DNA from: Ramlibacter sp.
GTDB taxonomy: Bacteria; Pseudomonadota; Gammaproteobacteria; Burkholderiales; Burkholderiaceae_C
Length of the DNA: 6,162 bases
Assembly: GCA_026785815.1 (NCBI GenBank)
Contig: JAJAZH010000287.1
Span: forward strand, 1 to 6,162
Reading direction: 5' to 3'
Both the position numbers and the translations under genes were made by a program. Shown here piece after piece: positions 1-6,162 of this stretch. Within the stretch, counting starts at the first letter, position 1; each line of letters begins with the position of its first letter. The notes beneath the pieces were generated by a model. The model saw nothing but the letters and a program-made list of their open reading frames with translations, ran no database searches and was not told the DNA's origin.

Positions 1-529
1 GATCGTCACGGACCAGCGCGATGGCGCTGTTCAAGGTGTTGAACAGGAAGTGCGGACGGATGCGGGCCTGCAACTCCGACAGTCGCGCCGCCGTCGCCGC
101 CGGCGTGCGGCCTTTCGCTCGCAGGAACAGGGCAGCCACGAGCAGCGCCGACAGCATCGCTCCGGTGGTTGCGGAGGCCAGCCAGGGCGCGTTCGCGCTG
201 AACCCGGTCATGATGATCAGCCCGCAACCGTAGACACCGGCGACGGCGCCCAAAAGCACCCCAAATCCGACCTGGAGCGGCGCCGACAGGCGTTCCAGCC
301 TTCCCTTGAGGCTGCAGGCGACGATCAGCCAGGCCAACGTGGCGGGAAGCGCGGCAACGGTCAGCACCGACATCCGTGCCAGCCAGTCAACAAACCCGAG
401 TGCGCCGAACATTGCGCCGGTCATCATGGTGGCCTCGACGAACAGCACCGCGCGCATGATCACCCCAACATGACAGGCGTCGAACACGAGCACCGGCGGC
501 GGCCTTTCGCGCAGGACGGGCTCGTCCAT
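1..529 (-). CDS. algZ: AlgZ/FimS (LytS-type) sensor histidine kinase, N-terminal part
   Basis: Membrane sensor kinase of the LytS/AlgZ type, which normally phosphorylates a LytTR-family response regulator (AlgR). The gene runs off the left edge; 176 codons are visible. Residues about 23-46, 51-73, 86-109 and 115-136 are hydrophobic and give four probable membrane segments. They are followed by the family's His-kinase box LQARIRPHFLFNTLNSAIAL, with H160 as the expected phospho-acceptor and N164/N167 after it. The ATP-binding domain lies outside the window. An in-frame ATG at 559 would add ten residues (MKDSQILSTF). I prefer 529 because the extra codons are AT-rich and unlike the rest of the gene, but neither start has a good ribosome binding site. 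It is divergent from argH, an order known for algZ-algR in Pseudomonas and betaproteobacteria, so an algR-like gene is expected beyond the left edge. The family call is strong; the exact symbol is an inference. Confidence 0.88.
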   Translation of the reverse strand, partial: MDEPVLRERPPPVLVFDACHVGVIMRAVLFVEATMMTGAMFGALGFVDWLARMSVLTVAALPATLAWLIVACSLKGRLERLSAPLQVGFGVLLGAVAGVYGCGLIIMTGFSANAPWLASATTGAMLSALLVAALFLRAKGRTPAATAARLSELQARIRPHFLFNTLNSAIALVRDD

Positions 530-561
530 GAACGTCGATAAAATTTGCGAGTCTTTCATCT

Positions 562-590
562 CAATTGGGGTCAGATCCCGATTATTGCCC
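562..590. repeat. Palindromic GGGGTCAGATCCC element in the algZ-argH spacer
   Basis: The core GGGGTCAGATCCC (567-579) is an odd-length palindrome: arms GGGGTC (567-572) and GATCCC (574-579) around a central A, with one G:T wobble. It is preceded by CAATT and followed by GATTATTGCCCC. From memory, elements of the form GGGGTCWGACCCC are dispersed in many proteobacterial intergenic regions, sometimes near REP-associated transposases. Only one copy is visible here, so membership in such a family is an inference. It occupies nearly all of the space between the two divergent genes, ending two bases before the argH start codon. It could therefore affect transcription or the leader of either gene. 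Confidence 0.4.
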
Positions 591-591
591 C

Positions 592-2010
<1,419 letters not shown>

Positions 2011-2019
2011 AAGTCAGCG

Positions 2020-2847
2020 TCAGGACGCCGCAGCCGACATCACGTTGACGCGGATCGCCTCGGACGCCGCGACCGGTTTCTCGCTGAGGTTGTCCAGGAG
2101 TTCGAGCCGGATCGCGTACTCTCCCCGCGGCGGGTTGAGCCAGACCTCGGTCTGGCCCTGGCGAAAGTCAAGCACTTCCGCCTTCTTGCCGGGGCGCTCG
2201 AGCGTCAGCCGGAAGTGGCCCGTGTCCGCTGCCTTCGCCTGCTGGTGCGCGATGTTGTAGCCGCTGGCGTGGAACTGGACCCGGAACGGGCCCTGGACGC
2301 GCTGCTGGTCGGATGGCGACAGGATCTCGACCCGTCGCGCCCCCGTGACCGTGGCCGCAGGAATCTTCTTCTGGGCGGTGACCGTCACCCGCAACGGCTT
2401 GCTGTAGACGAAAAAGGGAATGTGACCCTGGTCGGCCAGCAGCAGGTTCAGCTGGTAGGTTCCGGGCTTGAGGTCGACCACCGCTTCCATCTGGCCCTTG
2501 CCGAAGTGGATGTACTGCTCGGTGAACGGCAGCGGCTTCTTGAAGTCGAGCGGTAGCGGCTGATTGATCAGCAGGTGATGGTGACCGGCGCGGCCGGCGG
2601 TTTTACCGGCGGGCACCAGGCCCCGCATCGCCAGGCCAAAGCGCAGCACGAACGGCGCTTCCCGGCTGTCGCCGTCCTTGAGGTTGGTGAAGTAAGCCTC
2701 CGGCTGCCGGTTCGGCGGCGGTTCCACCCAGGGATGGGCCAGGAGTTCCGGCGTGGCTTGTGACGAGGCCAGCGGCGCGGCTTGCGACAAGGCAGCGCCC
2801 GCCAAGCTCGTCAAGACCACCGCCAGCAACGAATTGAACAATTTCAT
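2020..2847 (-). CDS. Secreted DUF4399-domain protein, duplicated domain
   Basis: Predicted periplasmic or exported protein of 275 residues and unknown function. A signal peptide is clear: MKLFN, then a hydrophobic core SLLAVVLTSLAGAA, with probable cleavage near SQA (residues 21-23). Residues about 50-156 match DUF4399: an Ig-like beta domain with AGHHHLLI at 87-94 (three histidines), HFGKGQMEAVVDLKPG at 114-129, and LLLADQGHIP at 135-144. Residues about 171-269 look like a second, eroded copy: TGHFRLTLE (209-217) aligns with AGHHHLLI, and FRQGQTEVWLNPPRGEY (228-244) with FGKGQMEAVVDLKPGTY. The copy has lost the triple histidine. The start at 2847 is favoured over an upstream in-frame ATG at 3009 because it begins the signal peptide and is preceded by AAAGG five to six bases upstream. 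It is divergent from the enolase-family gene. Any role, such as metal or ligand binding through the histidines, is speculation. Confidence 0.85.
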   Translation of the reverse strand: MKLFNSLLAVVLTSLAGAALSQAAPLASSQATPELLAHPWVEPPPNRQPEAYFTNLKDGDSREAPFVLRFGLAMRGLVPAGKTAGRAGHHHLLINQPLPLDFKKPLPFTEQYIHFGKGQMEAVVDLKPGTYQLNLLLADQGHIPFFVYSKPLRVTVTAQKKIPAATVTGARRVEILSPSDQQRVQGPFRVQFHASGYNIAHQQAKAADTGHFRLTLERPGKKAEVLDFRQGQTEVWLNPPRGEYAIRLELLDNLSEKPVAASEAIRVNVMSAAAS

Positions 2848-2864
2848 AAGAACCTTTGATATTT

Positions 2865-2894
2865 TTGTAACAAACTGTCTGGTTGGAATATAGA
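2865..2894 (+). promoter_or_regulatory. Candidate sigma-70 promoter for the enolase-hydroxyacid dehydrogenase unit
   Basis: TTGTAA at 2865-2870 (four of six matches to TTGACA) and TATAGA at 2889-2894 (four of six to TATAAT) are 18 bp apart on the plus strand. Transcription would begin near 2901 and leave a leader of about 165 nt before the ATG at 3067. The match is moderate and seen by eye only. The -10 hexamer sits inside the loop of the inverted repeat at 2879-2902, which fits repression by a bound protein. A minus-strand promoter for the DUF4399 gene may overlap here, but I could not pick one with acceptable spacing. Confidence 0.4.
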
Positions 2895-2902
2895 CCAACC
2901 AG
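2879..2902. promoter_or_regulatory. Perfect 8-8-8 inverted repeat, probable operator
   Basis: CTGGTTGG (2879-2886) and CCAACCAG (2895-2902) are exact reverse complements separated by the eight bases AATATAGA. The outer bases do not continue the pairing, although AACTG on the left (2874-2877 region) and AGTT on the right give a weak echo. The 24-bp size and the position over a candidate -10 box fit a dimeric repressor such as a TetR- or GntR-type protein. No regulator gene is present in the window, so the binding protein is unknown. A transcribed hairpin is an alternative reading, but no T-run follows to make it a terminator. Confidence 0.5.
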
Positions 2903-3066
2903 TTCGGATTTTGGTTTCGCTGGTGAAATTTCGGACTGAATCCATGACGAAGTTCATGAACCGAGGGAACCGTCGGGCGTCGCGGAGTGCAGGGCCGCCT
3001 CTTGCGCAACCGGCGCCAGGCGTGTCGCTGAACAACGGCACACTGGCGGATCGCAACGGAGGCACC

Positions 3067-4221
3067 ATGAAGATCACCCGGGTCCAGGCCACGCCGCTCA
3101 ACCTGCCGGTTTCAGTGGCCGGCGCCGGCCAGACCAGAACCACTTCGCTTTCGGTCTGCCTGGTCGATGTCGAAACCGACACCGGCCTGGTGGGCACCGG
3201 AATGACGGCAATCACCGAGGAAGAAGTGATCGCCACCGTGGTCAACGACATCGCGGCGCACAGCCTGCTGGGCCTGGACCCGCTGCGCCACGAGCAGCTG
3301 TGGGAACGGCTGTACTGGTTGCTGACGCCGCGCGGCCAGTCCGGCTATGCCAGTCACGCCATTGCCGCCATCGACCTGGCCTTGTGGGACCTGAAGGGCA
3401 AGGCCTTGGGCCAGCCCTGCTGGCGCCTGCTGGGAGGCGCCCGCAGCCAGGTCCCGGTGTACGCAACCTTCGGCTTCGCCTTCTTCGACCGGGAGCAGCT
3501 GGCGCAAGCGGCGCGCAGCTGGGTCGAGCGCGGCTTCCGGCGGCTGAAGATGACGGTCGGACATCATGGCCTGCAGCGGCGGGACGAACCGCGGCCGCTG
3601 GACGACGTGATCGCCGAGGATGTCCAGCGAATCCGTGCAGTGCGGGCAGCGGTCGGCCCGGACGTCGAGCTCTACATCGACGCGAACTGCAGCCTGGACT
3701 ATTTCCACGCCCTGTCGCTGGCACAGCGGGTCGAGCAATACGGGATCAGCTTTTTCGAGGAACCGGTATCGCAGAACGACATCCCCAATCTGGTGAAGCT
3801 GCGCGCCAAGACCTCGATTCCACTGGCCGCCGGCCAGAACGAGGGCCTGGCCAGCCGCTTCCGCGACCTGCTGGTGGCGCAGGCGGTCGACGTGGTCCAG
3901 CCGAACGCCTGCATCAGCGGCGGCTTCACCCAGTGCAACCGGATCGCGGGCATGGCCCAGGCCTTCAACACGCGGTTCGTCAACGGCGGCGCCTGGCCGC
4001 ACCACAACATGCACCTGCATGCCGGACTGGCCAACGGTTCGCTGGTCGAATACCACTCGGTGGCGGTGGAGTGCTGCAAGCTGGTGTTCGACGGCCTGAC
4101 CGAGCCCGTCGACGGCGTGCTGACCTTGCCTGACAGCCCCGGACTGGGCTTCGAGCCGAATCGCGAACGGCTGGCGGAACTTGCCAGGCGCCCCGGCTCG
4201 CGCGGGCAGGGCAAGGCCTGA
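3067..4221 (+). CDS. Enolase-superfamily (mandelate racemase group) protein with atypical active site
   Basis: A 384-residue cytoplasmic protein of the MR/MLE branch of the enolase superfamily, whose members abstract the alpha proton of a carboxylate using a divalent metal. Residues 1 to about 125 form the capping domain, ending in the MR/MLE signature AIAAIDLALWDLKGKALG (98-115); the barrel follows. Compared with Pseudomonas putida mandelate racemase recalled from memory, K161 matches K164, D205 and N207 match D195 and N197, and E231 matches E221, but T163 replaces K166, Q257 replaces E247, N280 replaces D270 and G307 replaces H297. From D205 to G307 the alignment needs no gap. A run of histidines (H312, H313, H316, H318) follows the missing H297. 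About 13 extra residues lie between K161 and D205. GGAGG at 3058-3062 fixes the start. The FMN dehydrogenase gene follows after 95 bp. Substrate is unknown; dehydration or isomerisation of a sugar acid is the default guess. Confidence 0.9.
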   Translation: MKITRVQATPLNLPVSVAGAGQTRTTSLSVCLVDVETDTGLVGTGMTAITEEEVIATVVNDIAAHSLLGLDPLRHEQLWERLYWLLTPRGQSGYASHAIAAIDLALWDLKGKALGQPCWRLLGGARSQVPVYATFGFAFFDREQLAQAARSWVERGFRRLKMTVGHHGLQRRDEPRPLDDVIAEDVQRIRAVRAAVGPDVELYIDANCSLDYFHALSLAQRVEQYGISFFEEPVSQNDIPNLVKLRAKTSIPLAAGQNEGLASRFRDLLVAQAVDVVQPNACISGGFTQCNRIAGMAQAFNTRFVNGGAWPHHNMHLHAGLANGSLVEYHSVAVECCKLVFDGLTEPVDGVLTLPDSPGLGFEPNRERLAELARRPGSRGQGKA

Positions 4222-4316
4222 ACCGCGCATCCATCGCCCAGGACGGCTGCTGGATCGGTCGGCTGTGCATGCCGATTCGGCAGAACGCTTAGCATCGGGC
4301 CAAACGAGGAGACTCC

Positions 4317-5465
4317 GTGTCCGTCATCACCACCATCGAGGACCTCCGCGTCCTGGCCCAGAAGCGCGTGCCGCGCATGTTCTACGACTACGCCGATTCC
4401 GGCTCCTGGACCGAGAGCACCTATCGCGCCAACGAAAGCGATTTCGAACGCATCAAGTTCCGCCAGCGGGTCGCGGTGAACATGGAAAACCGCAGCACAC
4501 GCACCACGATGGTGGGCCAGGAGGTGGCGATGCCGCTGGCAATCGCGCCGACCGGACTCACCGGCATGCAGCATGCGGACGGCGAGATCCTGGCGGCGCG
4601 CGCGGCGAAGAAATTCGGCATCCCGTTCACGCTGTCCACCATGAGCATCTGCTCGATCGAGGATGTGGCCAGCGAAACCGGGGGCCATCCGTTCTGGTTC
4701 CAGCTCTACCTGATGCGGGACCGGGAATTCGTCGAGCGCCTGCTCGATCGCGCCAGGGCGGCCAACTGCTCGGCGCTGGTGCTGACGCTCGACCTGCAGA
4801 TCATCGGCCAGCGGCACAAGGACATCATCAACGGGCTGTCGGCGCCGCCGAAGATGACGATCGCGAACATCCTGAACCTGATGACCAAGCCGGCATGGTG
4901 CCTGGGAATGCTGGGCACCCGGCGCCGCAACTTCGGCAACATCTTCGGCCACGTCAAGGGCATCGAGAACCTGGGCTCGCTGTCGGAATGGACGCAGAAG
5001 CAGTTCGATCCGCGCGTGTCGTGGGCCGACGTCGCCTGGATCCGCAAACTCTGGGGCGGCAAACTGATCCTCAAGGGCATCCAGGACGTGGAGGACGCGC
5101 GCATCGCAGCCGATTCCGGCGCCGACGCACTGATCGTGTCGAACCACGGCGGCCGCCAGCTCGATGGCGCGCCGTCATCGATCTCCGCGTTGCCCGCGAT
5201 CGTCGAGGCGGTGGGCCGGCGGATGGAAGTCCACATGGACGGGGGCATCCGCAGCGGCCAGAGCGTGCTCAAAGCCTGGGCGCTCGGAGCGCGCGGCACC
5301 TATATCGGCCGCTCGATGCTGTACGGCCTGGGCGCGCTGGGCGAAGAGGGGGTGACCAAGGCCTTGCAGATCATCCATCGCGAGCTGGACCTCACGATGG
5401 CTTTCTGCGGCCACACCGACATCGACAAGGCCGACCGGACGATCCTGCTGCCTGGAACCTACTGA
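4317..5465 (+). CDS. lldD: FMN-dependent alpha-hydroxy-acid dehydrogenase (LldD/lactate type)
   Basis: Flavoenzyme of the glycolate oxidase / L-lactate dehydrogenase family, oxidising an L-2-hydroxy acid to the 2-oxo acid. It has 382 residues, close to the 396 of E. coli LldD, and no membrane segment. The TIM barrel carries the expected residues: Y131 in FQLY, D159 and R166 in LTLDLQIIGQRHKD, the flavin-contacting K253 in LILKG, the catalytic H277 with R280 in SNHGGRQLDG (275-284), and the FMN-phosphate site DGGIRSG (308-314) plus GR (331-332). K253, H277 and R280 correspond to K254, H275 and R278 of E. coli LldD as I recall them. The start is a GTG at 4317, supported by GAGGAG at 4306-4311 five bases upstream. 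It is likely co-transcribed with the preceding enolase-family gene, as no terminator or good promoter is seen between them. Substrate may be lactate or the product of its neighbour; the symbol marks the family and not a proven substrate. Confidence 0.93.
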   Translation: MSVITTIEDLRVLAQKRVPRMFYDYADSGSWTESTYRANESDFERIKFRQRVAVNMENRSTRTTMVGQEVAMPLAIAPTGLTGMQHADGEILAARAAKKFGIPFTLSTMSICSIEDVASETGGHPFWFQLYLMRDREFVERLLDRARAANCSALVLTLDLQIIGQRHKDIINGLSAPPKMTIANILNLMTKPAWCLGMLGTRRRNFGNIFGHVKGIENLGSLSEWTQKQFDPRVSWADVAWIRKLWGGKLILKGIQDVEDARIAADSGADALIVSNHGGRQLDGAPSSISALPAIVEAVGRRMEVHMDGGIRSGQSVLKAWALGARGTYIGRSMLYGLGALGEEGVTKALQIIHRELDLTMAFCGHTDIDKADRTILLPGTY

Positions 5466-5476
5466 AGCGCCGGTTC

Positions 5477-5923
5477 TTACGCGTACTCGCGGGCTGCGGC
5501 GGCGTGCGCGCCAATGACCGCCTCGAGTTGCTCGATCAGTGGCTCCGGCAATTCCGCCATCGGCGTTTGCGTCGACAGCCACTGGCACAGGGCGGCGTCC
5601 GTGATCTGGGGCAGCACTTCGAAATAAACGCCGTCGGCGCGGTCGCCCGGCGTGGCCGAGTTGCGAAAACGAAAGCCCCCTTTCCAGACTCCGCCACCGG
5701 CCGGCGCGTACTTTTCGCGCGCCTGGTACTTGTAGCCGAGCCAATAGGTGCGGACCGCTTTCTCCTTGCGCACCTCGACGACATAGACGTCGCCGCCGGC
5801 AGCGGCCTCACTGGCCTCGGGTTCCCTGGACGTGTACGAATGCGGGGTCTTGCGAATCGCCTTGAGGTTGGCTAGCAGGGGGCCCTGCTCGTCGACGATG
5901 TGTTTCACGGCATAAGCGGCCAA
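5477..5923 (-). CDS. Conserved-looking hypothetical protein, TTG start
   Basis: I do not recognise this 148-residue protein. It has no signal peptide or membrane segment, so it is probably cytoplasmic. It begins with a likely helix (AAYAVKHIVDEQGPLLANLK). A mixed-charge, aromatic-rich middle follows (YVVEVRKEKAVRTYWLGYKY at about 47-66, then GGGVWKGGFRFRNS), which reads like beta strands, and it ends in helices (LPEPLIEQLEAVIGAHAAAA). The start codon is TTG at 5923-5921, preceded on its own strand by GGGAG with seven bases between. The next in-frame start, GTG at 5908, has no such site. Codon use looks like that of the neighbours and the frame is clean for its whole length, which argues that it is real. 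It converges on the hydroxy-acid dehydrogenase gene with 11 bp between stop codons and is divergent from dinB. No function can be given from sequence alone. Confidence 0.75.
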   Translation of the reverse strand: MAAYAVKHIVDEQGPLLANLKAIRKTPHSYTSREPEASEAAAGGDVYVVEVRKEKAVRTYWLGYKYQAREKYAPAGGGVWKGGFRFRNSATPGDRADGVYFEVLPQITDAALCQWLSTQTPMAELPEPLIEQLEAVIGAHAAAAREYA

Positions 5924-6006
5924 TGGATTTCTCCCGGTAGGCGAGGTGGTCGAACAGGGGACACTATAGGCTCCGGCCGCACGTGGCTCGCCGCTATGCT
6001 TGCGGG

Positions 6007-6162
6007 GTGTCCAGCGTCCCGCCGATCCGCCGCATCGCCCACCTCGACATGGACGCGTTTTTTGCGTCGGTGGAATTGCTGCGCTATCCGCAGCTCAAGG
6101 GCCTGGCCGTCGTCATCGGCGGCGGCCGGCGCAAGGTCGACGAAATCATCCGGCAGAAGTAC
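6007..6162 (+). CDS. dinB: DNA polymerase IV (DinB, Y family), N-terminal fragment
   Basis: The first 52 codons of a translesion DNA polymerase, cut by the right edge. Residues 8-41 (RRIAHLDMDAFFASVELLRY and on to VVIGG) are the diagnostic Y-family palm start. D14 is the metal-binding aspartate matching D8 of E. coli DinB, and F19 matches the steric-gate F13. After IGGG the chain goes on as RRKVDEIIRQKY instead of running directly into the 'GVISTANY' strand of E. coli DinB, so an insertion is present; I recall similar insertions in long betaproteobacterial DinB proteins. The GTG at 6007 fits family N-termini, but no good ribosome binding site precedes it. GTG at 5983 is in frame and would add eight residues; the ATG at 5996 is out of frame. 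I looked for a LexA box (CTG-N10-CAG) in the 83-bp upstream spacer and did not find one. Confidence 0.85.
   Translation, partial: MSSVPPIRRIAHLDMDAFFASVELLRYPQLKGLAVVIGGGRRKVDEIIRQKY

Larger units (their letters stand above)
2848..3066. promoter_or_regulatory. Divergent control region between the DUF4399 and enolase-family genes
   Basis: This 219-bp spacer separates two divergently read genes. Its first 100 bases (about 2848-2950) are clearly richer in A+T than the flanking coding DNA, as expected for promoters. It holds the inverted repeat and candidate promoter listed separately, an 8-bp palindrome TTCATGAA at 2953-2960, and the ribosome binding sites of both genes. For the DUF4399 gene this is AAAGG just upstream of 2847; for the enolase-family gene it is GGAGG at 3058-3062, four bases before its ATG. 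The open frames that cross the spacer are extensions of the two flanking genes, and neither extension looks like protein conserved for its sequence. I see no separate small gene or RNA in it. Confidence 0.6.

Noticed and set aside
50..541. Open frame of 163 codons on the plus strand, opposite the sensor kinase
   Set aside because: It is the antisense of the AlgZ-like gene, whose kinase box and membrane segments are unmistakable; the plus-strand product is Arg/Gln/His-rich and low in complexity.
565..591. Upstream TTG start for argH
   Set aside because: The added residues MGSDPDYCP are just the translated GGGGTCAGATCCC element, and family members begin at the MTSSQ-like start at 592.
2848..3009. 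Upstream ATG (3009) extending the DUF4399 protein
   Set aside because: The extension would bury the signal peptide 54 residues inside the protein, and the ATG at 2847 has its own ribosome binding site.
4257..4281. Small hairpin (TCGGC-tgtgcat-GCCGA and an overlapping GCCG-att-CGGC) between the enolase-family gene and the dehydrogenase gene
   Set aside because: The stem is only about five base pairs and no T-run follows, so it is not credible as a terminator.
3699..5147. 482-codon minus-strand frame opposite the enolase-family and dehydrogenase genes
   Set aside because: It spans parts of two real genes and their spacer, has shadow-type composition and no recognisable motif.
4181..5875. Very long (564-codon) plus-strand frame overlapping the hydroxy-acid dehydrogenase
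   Set aside because: It is a shadow frame in GC-rich DNA; its translation is Arg/Gly/His-rich with no domain, while the overlapping frame encodes a full FMN enzyme with all its active-site residues.
5961..5970. ACACTATAGG as a -10 box for dinB
   Set aside because: TATAGG is a fair hexamer, but nothing resembling a -35 box lies 16-18 bp upstream, and no LexA site is present.

Overview
This GC-rich window (roughly 60-65% G+C by eye) looks like the chromosome of a betaproteobacterium, most likely from the Burkholderiales/Oxalobacteraceae side (Massilia- or Janthinobacterium-like). The argument rests on the style of the argininosuccinate lyase N-terminus, on its divergent pairing with an AlgZ/FimS-type histidine kinase (a gene order known from Pseudomonas and betaproteobacteria), and on the 'HLDMDAFFASVELLRYP' start of the DinB protein at the right edge. 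The taxonomic call is from memory of these families, not from a search.

Layout, left to right. (1) 1-529, minus: the N-terminal part of an AlgZ/LytS-type sensor kinase, cut by the left edge just after its phospho-acceptor histidine. (2) A short divergent spacer containing a palindromic GGGGTCAGATCCC element. (3) 592-2010, plus: complete argH, last step of arginine synthesis. (4) 2020-2847, minus and convergent with argH: a secreted protein with one clear DUF4399 domain and a diverged second copy. (5) 2848-3066: an AT-richer divergent control region with a perfect 8-bp inverted repeat lying over a possible promoter. (6) 3067-4221 and 4317-5465, plus: a two-gene unit encoding an enolase-superfamily protein and an FMN-dependent alpha-hydroxy-acid dehydrogenase. 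(7) 5477-5923, minus: an unrecognised 148-residue protein with a TTG start. (8) 6007 to the edge, plus: the first 52 codons of a Y-family DNA polymerase (DinB).

Most of the window is housekeeping or ordinary accessory metabolism. The part most worth a second look is the enolase-superfamily protein. It keeps the fold signature, one lysine and two metal ligands of the mandelate racemase group. The positions of the second lysine, the third metal ligand and the whole Asp-His dyad are instead Thr, Gln, Asn and Gly. Its partner oxidises 2-hydroxy acids, so the pair probably handles an acid sugar or another hydroxy acid, under control of whatever binds the upstream inverted repeat. I see no RNA gene, CRISPR array, insertion sequence or phage element, and no sign of a defence system.
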